A stretch of 64,000 nucleotides of DNA from Chitinophagaceae bacterium (GTDB taxonomy: Bacteria > Bacteroidota > Bacteroidia > Chitinophagales > Chitinophagaceae): the NCBI GenBank assembly GCA_013140985.1, contig JABFRU010000029.1:23540-87539 (forward strand). The letters are read 5' to 3'. The translations under genes were made by a program, and so were the position numbers. Positions 1 to 8,546 of the stretch are shown here, piece by piece; the stretch's first letter is position 1, and every line of letters starts with the position of its first letter. The notes under the pieces are model-generated. The model saw nothing but the letters and a program-made list of their open reading frames with translations. It was not told the DNA's origin and did no database searches.

Positions 1-523
1 GTGTCGTAAACCGGTCATCATCTCCGCTAAATGCTAACGCTTTTCCCTTTGCAAGCGAATCCCTGATCGTTTTCACCAGCATATTGATAAAGCGTTGATC
101 ACCGTTATTATCCTCGGATTTATAACGAAAAACCTGGTTTATTTTTTCCCTGATATCAATTTCTCTCCATATTCTTTCCAGGAACAATGCATCATCCGGA
201 CGCAAATCTTCATAAGGAAGCGGGACACGGTTGGCCACCTGCTTATGGAAAGGTCCATCCATCCTCATTGATGGTTTTATAGAATCAGTAAATCCGCCGC
301 TTGAAGGAGCCATTTCAATAGGCACATTACCATAGGGATTAAAACTTATGGGCTGAGTGTTATTGTTCACCTGCTGTGATGGCTTGGTAGTATCTGCGGT
401 TGGGTTAGTGGTAGCAGGGTTAGTACCAGTCGTACGGCTTCTGCCCCTTCTCTGAGCATCCACTGTATTTACAGTACTCAACAACAACAGCAGCAGTAAC
501 ACCTTCAAATTCCTTGTTTTCAT
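1..523 (-). CDS. gldN: Gliding motility / T9SS protein GldN (partial, C-terminus off the window)
   Basis: The reading frame starts at an ATG at 523-521 and stays open to base 1, so about 174 N-terminal residues are visible and the C-terminus lies outside. Residues 1-23 form a signal peptide with a leucine run, followed by an Arg/Thr/Asn/Pro-rich low-complexity linker. The conserved GldN core then begins (FHKQVANRVPLPYEDLRP, followed by ERIWREIDIREKINQ). GldN forms a periplasmic ring with the lipoprotein GldK at the outer membrane and is needed for type IX secretion. It is 11 bases downstream of gldM and is the fourth gene of gldKLMN. Identity is confident from the core motif and the gene order. 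Confidence 0.93.
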   Translation of the reverse strand, partial: MKTRNLKVLLLLLLLSTVNTVDAQRRGRSRTTGTNPATTNPTADTTKPSQQVNNNTQPISFNPYGNVPIEMAPSSGGFTDSIKPSMRMDGPFHKQVANRVPLPYEDLRPDDALFLERIWREIDIREKINQVFRYKSEDNNGDQRFINMLVKTIRDSLAKGKALAFSGDDDRFTT

Positions 524-534
524 ATACAAAATTT

Positions 535-2061
535 TTATCTCAGGTTAAAGATCATTGGAGTAAGCTTTCTTGATCTTCCGTCTGGGCCTACTGCCCGAAT
601 ATCTTCAATTGTTATAAATGAACCCGACCGACACTGATTAATAATTTTTCTTGCCTCATTCCACGAAGCGCCTGTATTAATAGCCTCTATTACACCTTCA
701 TCAAAACCTTCGCCATCACCAGTAATACGGAAACCAGTTACATTAAATTGTGTTTCGTAGAAGAAATTTTCAACAATGGCCCTTACACCAGCCTGGCTTT
801 TGAAAGCAGAAGCCTGCATGTCGCCACTTTTAACCTGTCCAACATAGGGAGTTGGATCGGGAATAGAACGAACCCTGAATGGTACCCTCGTAGATTTCCC
901 TTCTTTTGAAGTAACTGTAATAAAGCAATCATTTGTTTCGCTGTTAACTTTTGCAAAGTATTTACCTGGCCCATTGGGGATTAGTGAAATTCCTCCCCCG
1001 GAGCCCGACACACTCAGACTACCCAGATCTCCGCTACCCGAGATTGTTACAGGGTTATCAACTCCTATGAACAATACATTCATTTTATCCAATTGAACCG
1101 CAGCGCTGGATTGACCAACAGTGTACTGCACATCATAAGGTTTTGATTGAGGGTTTCCATCCTGATCAGTGAAATTAACCACCACCCTTACTGTACCACT
1201 TGAATTGACTGTTGTTTTCCAAACAGCCAGACCTTTGTCATCCAGTTGTACAATAGATCCATTAATTGAAACCTGGGGTTTTTTATCGCTATTAAAAGCT
1301 GCCAAACCTGCTTTGATTTCCAATTCCTGTCCCGGCAGCAGTACAGATGCGCTCTGACCAACAATCGGTTCATATTGGTTGAATCTTAGCACAACTTTTC
1401 CTACCTGCTCATGGCAGTAATTCACCACCTTATTCTCAGTGGTCTTAACATCATTCTGAAACTTGCTCAGGATAGTCAAAGCTGCTACACTGGGCACCAT
1501 GTGGAAGTAAACTTCTTCCCATGATTTTTTTGCACTTGTTGGAGTTTTAGGTTTCTCAACATCTATCTGCATCAGTTTTTCAATTTCAGCTCTGACAGAG
1601 TCTCCGCCGACTCCGCCGACTGTGGTCTTAAATTCAGTAAGTGCTTTAAGCAATTCCTCACCCTTTTTTTGTTTAATCATCAACCGGGTTGCGACATCAA
1701 GATTATCTTCCTTGAATTTCTTATCAGGATTATTGGGATCTCCGCCTGAAGCTTTAAGAATATCATTCTTATATGCTTGTATAAGATCATTTACTTTTTT
1801 AGCAGCTTGAGTGACCTGTTCAGCCCTGGGGTACCATATATTGGCCTTTTGTGCTGTTCCTGGTTCGCTTCTTTTTTCACTCAACGAACTCATAATTTGG
1901 TCTGTCGAAGCGCTAACTGCTGTATTGGTCTTAACAAGGCTATTGTTCACTGTCTTAAAGGCATTAAGAATCTCAGATGATACGTTTAGTGCCAACAGTG
2001 CTGTTAACACCAGGTACATAATATTGATCATCTTCTGCCTGGGCTCTTTAGGTAAGGCCAT
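535..2061 (-). CDS. gldM: Gliding motility / T9SS motor protein GldM
   Basis: A 508-residue protein. A single N-terminal membrane helix (about residues 12-34, INIMYLVLTALLALNV) follows a short basic cytoplasmic tail (MALPKEPRQK), as in GldM. The rest is a long periplasmic part: an alpha-helical region to about residue 225, then Ig-like beta domains. Length is normal for the family (about 510-520). GldM dimers form the rotating shaft that links the inner-membrane GldL ring to the GldK/GldN ring and transmit proton-motive force. It lies between gldL (81 bases upstream) and gldN. A short in-frame duplication in the DNA near 1602-1620 encodes a Gly/Gly/Val stretch and looks like ordinary coding variation. 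Confidence 0.96.
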   Translation of the reverse strand: MALPKEPRQKMINIMYLVLTALLALNVSSEILNAFKTVNNSLVKTNTAVSASTDQIMSSLSEKRSEPGTAQKANIWYPRAEQVTQAAKKVNDLIQAYKNDILKASGGDPNNPDKKFKEDNLDVATRLMIKQKKGEELLKALTEFKTTVGGVGGDSVRAEIEKLMQIDVEKPKTPTSAKKSWEEVYFHMVPSVAALTILSKFQNDVKTTENKVVNYCHEQVGKVVLRFNQYEPIVGQSASVLLPGQELEIKAGLAAFNSDKKPQVSINGSIVQLDDKGLAVWKTTVNSSGTVRVVVNFTDQDGNPQSKPYDVQYTVGQSSAAVQLDKMNVLFIGVDNPVTISGSGDLGSLSVSGSGGGISLIPNGPGKYFAKVNSETNDCFITVTSKEGKSTRVPFRVRSIPDPTPYVGQVKSGDMQASAFKSQAGVRAIVENFFYETQFNVTGFRITGDGEGFDEGVIEAINTGASWNEARKIINQCRSGSFITIEDIRAVGPDGRSRKLTPMIFNLR

Positions 2062-2142
2062 AACTATTTATGGTTTTTATTTTTAGTAATAGTGACTTGT
2101 CTCAAATAAGGATACGGGATCGTTTTTCTCAATTGTTTTGTT

Positions 2143-2916
2143 TTAGTTGCGACCCTGCATTGCTGTAAGCATATTTCCATAAATATTGTTCAGGCGGCCC
2201 AGGTTTGTTGCCAGGTGACCGATCTGATCCTGCACTTTTTTAGCATCTTCTGCACTGTTAAGCATAGAAGCAGAGGTTTCAGAAAGCTTACCATAAAAAG
2301 CATTCAATGCTTTCAGGTGGTTGTTGCTTTCCTGCAGTTCCAACTCATAAATAGTATTTAACGAAGAAAGATTTTTTGTGAGCACTTGTATCTGCTCATG
2401 AAATGCTCTTGCTCCTTCTGTAGCGGTATTGAATGCACCCACAGAACTTGCAGCAGTAGCATAAGCATCTTTTACTTTATCCAATGTGCCGGTTACTTCT
2501 CTTGTTTTAGCAGCAAAATCTCCGGTAGCAGCAATGGTATCATTGATATTGTTCATTCCGCCAACAGTAGTATTCAATTGCTTGAATCCATCTCCCAATC
2601 TCTTCATTGTATCCGGGGTAATATCAGCATCCATCAGCATTTTATCCATTGAAGCAAATCCTTTTCTTGCTTTCTCGCCGGCTATTGAAAATTGCTCCTC
2701 ATCATGCGAAGCATCTTTTATAGGGGGATAAATGGCATATAATACACCATACAACGCAAAGATTATTGTTTCAGTAGTTAAGCCGAAGAAAAGCCAAAAG
2801 TCTGCATCGGGCTGGTGTGTGATTTTCCTGAGGGCTCCCCAGATTACTAATGCTGCTCCGAAAGAAACGCCAACATCTACCCATTTTGCTACTTTGGAAG
2901 GAATTGCTGCTGCCAT
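2143..2916 (-). CDS. gldL: Gliding motility / T9SS motor protein GldL
   Basis: A 257-residue protein with two N-terminal membrane helices (about residues 13-31 and 41-62) and a long cytoplasmic alpha-helical C-terminal part. Helix 2 carries Glu49 in the motif TTETIIF. A glutamate at this point of the second helix is the residue implicated in proton coupling in GldL of Flavobacterium johnsoniae (family knowledge). GldL pentamers surround the GldM dimer helices and form the inner-membrane motor of T9SS and gliding. It follows gldK after a 116-base gap that contains a terminator-like hairpin, and precedes gldM. Confidence 0.95.
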   Translation of the reverse strand: MAAAIPSKVAKWVDVGVSFGAALVIWGALRKITHQPDADFWLFFGLTTETIIFALYGVLYAIYPPIKDASHDEEQFSIAGEKARKGFASMDKMLMDADITPDTMKRLGDGFKQLNTTVGGMNNINDTIAATGDFAAKTREVTGTLDKVKDAYATAASSVGAFNTATEGARAFHEQIQVLTKNLSSLNTIYELELQESNNHLKALNAFYGKLSETSASMLNSAEDAKKVQDQIGHLATNLGRLNNIYGNMLTAMQGRN

Positions 2917-2972
2917 AAAATTGGATTTTTTAAATTGTTTAGAAAGTGATGAATTGTTAGTTAAGAAGGTGG

Positions 2973-3011
2973 AAAAAATGAGAGGACAAATTTTAATAAT
3001 TGCCCTCTCAT
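2973..3011 (-). terminator. Rho-independent-terminator-like hairpin between gldK and gldL
   Basis: On the minus strand the arm ATGAGAGG (complement of 3004-3011) pairs with CCTCTCAT (complement of 2978-2985). The stem is extended inward by AT pairs and followed by six T residues (complement of 2973-2978). It lies just after the gldK stop codon and before gldL, inside what is normally one operon, so it may act as a partial terminator or a 3' processing/stability element. The plus strand also shows a short T run after the stem (ATTTTT), so it could work in both directions. Confidence 0.6.
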
Positions 3012-3032
3012 ATTTTTAAATGATTATTTCAA

Positions 3033-4355
3033 TTATTTTTTGCTTTTGCTACCTTTTCCTTTTGATGGCGCAGCGGGCAGGTCAATTACGCAACGGAAAC
3101 CAATGTAGGATTTAGCAGAGTCCTGGTACTCATAAGTGCTGGTTCCTGTTTGCAGGTAATAGCCTACATCTTTCCAGCTTCCGCCACGAATAATTTTGCG
3201 TTTCATCAGGGGGGGATCGTCATCTTTTGCATTCCAGCGAACATCCGGGTTCATATCATGCTGGAAATTGTTTCGGCCTTCATAATAAATAGAAGATGTC
3301 CACTCAGCTACGTTACCGCTCATGCAATAAAGACCATAATCATTAGGCCAGTATCCGTCGGCCCGAACTGTATAAAAGCCACCATCTTCAGGATAGTTAC
3401 CACGACCGGGCTTAAAGTTGGCCATCAAACATCCTTTCTTATTACGGAGATAATAGTTACCCCAGGGGAACATTGATTGAGAACGGCCGCCACGGGCTGC
3501 ATATTCCCACTGTGCTTCAGTAGGCAGCCTGAAATCAGACTCCTGTGCTCTTTTCTTGCTTTCAAGATACGAGTTCAGGTAATGTGTTCTCCAATGACAA
3601 AATGCGGATGCTTGTTTCCAGCTAACACCTACTACAGGATAGTTGCCAAATGCGGGATGCGAAAAATATCTTTTTGTCATCGGCTCATTGTAAGAATAGG
3701 CAAAGTCCCGGATCCAGCATAATGTATCAGGTGCAATTGAAAAACTACCAAAGGCATTTTTTGTTATGAATTTTGAACGGGGTTGTCCTGCATTTTCTCT
3801 TTTAGCAGCTTCTTTCAGGTCAAATACATCACCAGCATAAATAAGCTTGGTTGCATCAATTTCTTTTTTGCCATTCAGCCTGGCTTCCGGTGTAACCAAT
3901 ATCTCAGACACAGCTTCGATATTCTTAGGATCGCCCCATTTGAAAGTTTGCATGAATTTCCAATCTACATACTCTTCCCCATCAGCGCCTGGTTTTACTT
4001 TTCCCATTTTGCGGGCTGCTACAGAGTCCCGTACCCAGTTTACAAACTGACGGTACTCATTGTTGGTAATTTCGGTAGCATCCATCCAGAAACCACTGAT
4101 AGATACAGAACGGTTACGGGCACTAAATGCAAATGCAGGATCCTCATCGCTGGGACCCATATGGAATGTACCCTGCGGTACGTACACCATTCCCTTTGGC
4201 CGGGGTAGTGAGTACTTGCTGGCAGGAGCAACTCCATGCACTTGTCCGTCATTTGGCAGGCTTCCGCCTTTGCCTTTTCCATTTTTCCCGCTGCTGCAAC
4301 TTGCCAGCACAATCATACTGACAGCTGCAAGGAGAGTTACATAAAGGTTTTTCAT
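3033..4355 (-). CDS. gldK: Gliding motility / T9SS lipoprotein GldK
   Basis: About 440 residues from the ATG at 4355, which opens a classic lipoprotein signal peptide (MKNLYVTLLAAVSMIVLASC) with lipobox LASC. An in-frame ATG at 4361 is an alternative. The longer open frame reaching 4412 is unlikely because a promoter -7 element lies at 4381-4388. The mature protein is a formylglycine-generating-enzyme (FGE/sulfatase-modifying) fold: PKGMVYVPQGTFHMG near the start, and the LPTEAQWEYAARGG and GSWKDVGYY/GFRCV motifs near the end. GldK forms the outer-membrane-associated ring of T9SS with GldN. It is the first gene of gldKLMN, and a Lys/Ser/Gly-rich tail ends the protein. Confidence 0.94.
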   Translation of the reverse strand: MKNLYVTLLAAVSMIVLASCSSGKNGKGKGGSLPNDGQVHGVAPASKYSLPRPKGMVYVPQGTFHMGPSDEDPAFAFSARNRSVSISGFWMDATEITNNEYRQFVNWVRDSVAARKMGKVKPGADGEEYVDWKFMQTFKWGDPKNIEAVSEILVTPEARLNGKKEIDATKLIYAGDVFDLKEAAKRENAGQPRSKFITKNAFGSFSIAPDTLCWIRDFAYSYNEPMTKRYFSHPAFGNYPVVGVSWKQASAFCHWRTHYLNSYLESKKRAQESDFRLPTEAQWEYAARGGRSQSMFPWGNYYLRNKKGCLMANFKPGRGNYPEDGGFYTVRADGYWPNDYGLYCMSGNVAEWTSSIYYEGRNNFQHDMNPDVRWNAKDDDPPLMKRKIIRGGSWKDVGYYLQTGTSTYEYQDSAKSYIGFRCVIDLPAAPSKGKGSKSKK

Positions 4356-4380
4356 TCTCATACACTTAAAGGGTATTGGG

Positions 4381-4388
4381 CAAATATA
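4381..4388 (-). promoter_or_regulatory. Predicted -7 promoter element for gldKLMN
   Basis: The minus strand reads TATATTTG, a full match to the Bacteroidota -7 consensus TAnnTTTG. A TTG lies about 23 bases upstream as a possible -33 element. The expected transcription start is about 15-25 bases before the gldK ATG at 4355, which gives a short leader. It also argues against an N-terminal extension of GldK. Confidence 0.55.
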
Positions 4389-4509
4389 ATATTTTGAACT
4401 ATTCTTCAGCACAAGGATACTATTTATTTTTTAGCAATAAAAGCACATTTTACGGGGTAAAAGTTCTAACGGAAGGTATGTGGGGTTTATTGTATTAACT
4501 TAAAATTAA

Positions 4510-6615
4510 TTACCTCTCCGGAGGCCTGTTTATCAGGGAAATAAGCTCTTTTACAGAAAATACGGGAAGATGGCAGGTATAATTGCGGCAAAGCCATAAA
4601 GAAGGAGGGTTGGTAGATTGCTTTTTCTTCAAAAGCGGCCAGATTTGATTCCTCTCACCATCTGCCGAACCAATAATGATCTTATGCGGAACATATTCTT
4701 TGAGCAATTCCGGTAACAATTGTTCAAACCCGGGACCGGTAAGAGCAATCTCATTGGTACCTGCTACCATTTCCAATAACAAACAAGCCCAGTTTCCAAA
4801 TGATCCGGGATATTTTACAATAGCATTGCCCAATGAACTGATCATCCCATAAGACCGGCCCTTCCATCCACCTATTTGGGAAAGCATGCATAAATGATAA
4901 AGATTTTTGGCCATTACAGAATTGCCGGAAGGAACGGCGCCATCGTACATTTCTTTTTTCCGGACGATCACATCCTTTTGATCCTTCTCCGTGTAATAAA
5001 AAAAATCAGGCCGTTCAATCGATGACTCATTTGCATTGTTGGTCACCACCATTGATTCTTCATCAAATTGAGCTGCAACAAAATCAGTTAACCCATTTGC
5101 CGTTTGCAACCAGGCAATATCTCCCGTTACCTCTAATAAATGGCGACATGCTTCAATGAGAAAAGCATAATCATCGAGAAAGGCGGGAAATTTTGCTTTA
5201 TCATCTTTCCATGTATGAAAAAAAACGGGGTAGGATTCTCTCCTGAATTTTGATTGCAGAAACTCCATGTTTCGAATGGCCAGTTGCCGGTATTCTTCTT
5301 TGCCGGTTGCACCGAATGCTTTGCAGCAGGCTGTATTCATTAAAGCATTCCAGCCGAGAATGATCTTATCATCCAATAATGGCCGAACTCTTTTATCTCT
5401 TTGTTCTAATAATTTTCTTTTACATTTTTCAAGTAATTTCCTTAATTGATCAATAGAAATATTTTTCTCATTGGCAAATAATTCAATTGGTTTTTTTATT
5501 CTTAAAATATTTGTCCCTTCCCAATTTCCCTTTTCCGTAATATCATAAAATCCACAAAAAAGACCTGCATCCTCACCCAGCAATTCTTCCACTTCCTTTA
5601 AACTCCACACATAGAATTTTCCTTCGACACCTTCACTGTCCGCATCCAATGCTGAATAAAAACCACCTTCGGGGTGAAGCATTTCCCTTTGAACAAAATC
5701 CATTGTTTCTTCTATCACCTCTCTGTATCTCTCTTTGTTTGTAATTTGATATGCTTCACATAAAACAGAAACAAGCAGTGCATTATCATAAAGCATTTTT
5801 TCAAAATGGGGAGCCAGCCATTCATTATCGGTGGAATAACGGGCAAAGCCACCCCCTGCCTGATCATAAATCCCTCCTTCGATCATTTTATCAAGACTCA
5901 GCAAAGCCTGCGATAATGCTTCCTCATTTTTATAAACATGAGCGTATCGTAACAAATACTGAATGGAAAATGTTTGCGGAAACTTAGGTGCCTTGCCAAA
6001 TCCACCCCACTCTTTGTCTGCAGACTTCATCAGGTTGTTGAATATCTCTTTTGTTTTTTCCGGAGAAATAATTTCATCTTCTTTTGTTCTTTGAATTCCA
6101 AAAGAATTCGACTTCATTATATGATCGACAAGATTTTCTGCCTGCACATCTATTTCATGACGTCTTTCCCTGAAAGCTTGTATAACACTGTGTAGTGTTT
6201 CTTGCCATGAAGGCCGGTTAAAAGCTCTTCCTGGTGGAAAATAGGTGCCGCCATAAAATGGTTTTGCATCTGGTGTCAAAAAAACATTTAGCGGCCAGCC
6301 GCCACTTCCGGTCATGGCCTGTACCGCATCCATATAAATATGATCAAGGTCGGGCCGTTCCTCCCTGTCTATTTTAATATTGATGAAATTCTCATTCATG
6401 ATCGCAGCTGTGGCTTCATCTTCAAAACTTTCCCGTTCCATTACATGGCACCAATGGCAGGCAGCATAGCCGATACTTACAAGAATAGGTTTGTTCTCTT
6501 TCTGTGCTTTTCTTATTGCTTCACCACCCCACGGATACCAGTTCACCGGATTGTGGGCATGTTGTAAGAGATAAGGACTTGTCTCATGTATAAGATGGTT
6601 GCTGTGTTTTTGCAT
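4510..6615 (-). CDS. Thioredoxin-fold DUF255 protein (YyaL / SPATA20 family)
   Basis: About 701 residues from the ATG at 6615 ([20 protein letters not shown]). The six residues upstream in the open frame are probably not translated. The N-terminus has the family signature: NPVNWYPWG, a thioredoxin-like redox motif CHWC in [11 protein letters not shown], and [10 protein letters not shown], then [11 protein letters not shown]. The remaining roughly 500 residues resemble the (alpha/alpha)6 barrel seen in this family, with [25 protein letters not shown] typical. The substrate is not established for bacterial members, so only the fold is assigned. It lies between the gld operon and hemD, after the hemD terminator. 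Confidence 0.85.
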   Translation of the reverse strand: MQKHSNHLIHETSPYLLQHAHNPVNWYPWGGEAIRKAQKENKPILVSIGYAACHWCHVMERESFEDEATAAIMNENFINIKIDREERPDLDHIYMDAVQAMTGSGGWPLNVFLTPDAKPFYGGTYFPPGRAFNRPSWQETLHSVIQAFRERRHEIDVQAENLVDHIMKSNSFGIQRTKEDEIISPEKTKEIFNNLMKSADKEWGGFGKAPKFPQTFSIQYLLRYAHVYKNEEALSQALLSLDKMIEGGIYDQAGGGFARYSTDNEWLAPHFEKMLYDNALLVSVLCEAYQITNKERYREVIEETMDFVQREMLHPEGGFYSALDADSEGVEGKFYVWSLKEVEELLGEDAGLFCGFYDITEKGNWEGTNILRIKKPIELFANEKNISIDQLRKLLEKCKRKLLEQRDKRVRPLLDDKIILGWNALMNTACCKAFGATGKEEYRQLAIRNMEFLQSKFRRESYPVFFHTWKDDKAKFPAFLDDYAFLIEACRHLLEVTGDIAWLQTANGLTDFVAAQFDEESMVVTNNANESSIERPDFFYYTEKDQKDVIVRKKEMYDGAVPSGNSVMAKNLYHLCMLSQIGGWKGRSYGMISSLGNAIVKYPGSFGNWACLLLEMVAGTNEIALTGPGFEQLLPELLKEYVPHKIIIGSADGERNQIWPLLKKKQSTNPPSLWLCRNYTCHLPVFSVKELISLINRPPER

Positions 6616-6630
6616 TCCCGGCGAAGTTCG

Positions 6631-6659
6631 CAAAAAGAAAAGGACACTATCCAGTGTCC
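6631..6659 (-). terminator. Rho-independent terminator after hemD
   Basis: On the minus strand GGACACT-GGAT-AGTGTCC (6659-6642) forms a perfect 7-bp stem with a 4-base loop. It is followed at once by TTTTCTTTTTG (6641-6631). It lies 28 bases beyond the hemD stop codon and ends the BamA-like/DUF4271/hemD unit just before the DUF255 gene start. Confidence 0.75.
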
Positions 6660-6686
6660 ATCTTCACTATTCTTAATTACAATAAA

Positions 6687-7514
6687 CTATTTCTTCTTCT
6701 TGTTGGCGGCTAAAAACTGTTCCAGTGCAGCTACCATACTTGGCGCCTGGGGTTGTGGTGCTTTTATTTCCAGTTTTAATCCTGCATCTTCTGCTGCTTT
6801 GGTTGTATTATTTCCAAAAGCCCCGATAACAGTTCCATTTTGTTTGAACTTTGGAACATTATCAAACAAGCTTCTTACTCCACTGGGCGTAAAGAAACAG
6901 ATAACATCATATTCTGTTTTTGTCAATACTTCTTTTACGTCGCTGCTAACACTGCGGTACATAAAAGCAAGAGTGAATTCGCAGCTATTGGTCTTTAACC
7001 AGCTTACGATCTCATTGTCCTGCTGGTTTTCTGAACAGACATACAGGAATTTTTCATTGCCTTTATGTTTGTTGATGGCATCAAACATACTTTTATTCGT
7101 TCCATCAGCTCCATAAAATACTTTACGTTTACGGTAGAGAATAAATTTTTGCAGATAAAGTGCAACAGCCTCTGTTATGCAGAAATACTTTGTATCCTGC
7201 GAAACACTGACCTTCATTTCCTCGCAAATGCGGAAAAAATGATCAATAGCATTGCGGCTTGTGAAGATCACGCCTGTGTACTGCTGTATCTCTATTTTCT
7301 GTTTGCGAAAATCCCTGGCTGGTATGCCCTCAAGACGAATAAATGGATAGAAGTCAAGCTCTACACTGTACTTTCTTGAAAGCTCAAAGTAAGGTGACTT
7401 ATCACTTTCAGGTTTAGGCTGGGTAATCAGGATCTTTTGTATGGCTTTGGCCTCCACATCGGCCTTTGTAACCCCTGGTTTAGTCATGTTCTGTTTGGCT
7501 AAAGTTGGCGGCAA
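6687..7514 (-). CDS. hemD: Uroporphyrinogen-III synthase (HemD family)
   Basis: A 275-residue protein with the two-lobed HemD pattern: ILITQPKPESDKSPYFELS near the N-terminus, GVIFTSRNAIDHFF in lobe one, and YDVICFFTPSGVRSLFDNVP with IGAFGNNTTKAAEDAGL in the C-terminal part. The enzyme cyclises hydroxymethylbilane to uroporphyrinogen III, the branch point to haem, sirohaem and cobalamin. Bacteroidota members are divergent and usually lie next to a DUF4271 gene, as here (2-base gap). The start could also be the ATG at 7487 (MTKPGVTK). A Lys-rich tail ends the protein. Sequence conservation in HemD is low, so identity rests on motifs plus context. Confidence 0.85.
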   Translation of the reverse strand: MPPTLAKQNMTKPGVTKADVEAKAIQKILITQPKPESDKSPYFELSRKYSVELDFYPFIRLEGIPARDFRKQKIEIQQYTGVIFTSRNAIDHFFRICEEMKVSVSQDTKYFCITEAVALYLQKFILYRKRKVFYGADGTNKSMFDAINKHKGNEKFLYVCSENQQDNEIVSWLKTNSCEFTLAFMYRSVSSDVKEVLTKTEYDVICFFTPSGVRSLFDNVPKFKQNGTVIGAFGNNTTKAAEDAGLKLEIKAPQPQAPSMVAALEQFLAANKKKK

Positions 7515-7516
7515 AG

Positions 7517-8512
7517 TTAAGTAGTAATCCCGAAAAACAGCAACAAGGCTTTGTAAATCAGCAAAAGAGGAGCTATTTCGAAAGCACAGAGGTATAAAAA
7601 GAAATGAAAAGGATTGACTTTGACTTGATTACGAATCGCCGCAAAAGTTAGAATGATCCTATAACAAAAAAGCCCACCCACCAAACAATAGGAACCTATC
7701 AGGGCAGCATCATAAACAGGTGGGGTAGCGAAGGCCAGTAAAATGAGAAAAGGTAATAAAAGTATGGCGATCATTTTATTGACAACAAAAACAATAAAAA
7801 TGTAATTGTCTGCCACCTCGCTCTTGCTAAAAAGCCAGCCGGATATTTTCAAACCTATAAACTTGATAAAATAAATCGCAGTAAGACCGAGACAACAATA
7901 AGCAAACCCCAGCCAAAATCCTCCCGGTATTTCCAAATTATAGTGTCGCAAAAGGAAGCTGATATACAAACCCGCAGTTATAACAAAGAAACCGTTCAGC
8001 AGCATGGATGGGAGCGGCGTTTGCATCAACTGCTCTTTTATTTGCCGTTGCTTTAATGTGGTACGGAAAAAAAGCCTGAAAAGGTCAGTGAAATATTTTG
8101 GAAAAGCATTTTTCAAAAAAGCATAGCCGAGTAATATAATGACCAGGAGATAAAAAAGAAACTCTTTACCGTTCACTTTTCTTATGTCAGAATAAAAGGT
8201 GCCCGGTGTTTCTGCAAACCCGAAATAAGGATTGCGTTTCATCTGTTGCCACTGCAGGTTTTGCATAGTGACTGGAATTGTGGCATCCCATTTCCAGGTA
8301 CTATCCTTGCGAGGCACTTTTGAAATTGAATCAGGGAATGTTGCAACAGCATCAATTGTCAATACCTGATGAGTAGTGGGTGGCGATAATACCGGGGCCG
8401 TAGTATCATTACGTACAGGGTCAGTATTATTTTGGGCAAAAACAGGCCCGTTCAACATCAATAATAAAAACAAAAAGTAAAGCCGTGACAAATAGAAGTT
8501 ATTATGCTGCAA
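7517..8512 (-). CDS. DUF4271 family membrane protein
   Basis: A 331-residue protein with a signal peptide (YFLFLLLMLNGPVFAQ), about 100 residues of Thr/Pro-rich periplasmic sequence, and then several hydrophobic segments in the C-terminal two thirds (for example EFLFYLLVIILLGYAFL, ITAGLYISFLL and MIAILLLPFLILLAF). This layout matches the DUF4271 family found beside hemD in Bacteroidota. Function is unknown. It is 2 bases from hemD and 34 bases from the BamA-like gene, so the three are probably co-transcribed. Confidence 0.75.
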   Translation of the reverse strand: MQHNNFYLSRLYFLFLLLMLNGPVFAQNNTDPVRNDTTAPVLSPPTTHQVLTIDAVATFPDSISKVPRKDSTWKWDATIPVTMQNLQWQQMKRNPYFGFAETPGTFYSDIRKVNGKEFLFYLLVIILLGYAFLKNAFPKYFTDLFRLFFRTTLKQRQIKEQLMQTPLPSMLLNGFFVITAGLYISFLLRHYNLEIPGGFWLGFAYCCLGLTAIYFIKFIGLKISGWLFSKSEVADNYIFIVFVVNKMIAILLLPFLILLAFATPPVYDAALIGSYCLVGGLFCYRIILTFAAIRNQVKVNPFHFFLYLCAFEIAPLLLIYKALLLFFGITT

Positions 8513-8546
8513 AAATATCGAACTGAATTGCTGTTTTAGAAGAATA

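Noticed and set aside
1602..1620. Short direct duplication TCCGCCGAC in gldM
   Set aside because: It is in frame, encodes a Gly/Gly/Val repeat in a linker and looks like ordinary coding variation.
4356..4412. N-terminal extension of GldK to 4412
   Set aside because: It would remove the lipoprotein signal peptide from the N-terminus and would contain the predicted -7 promoter element at 4381-4388.
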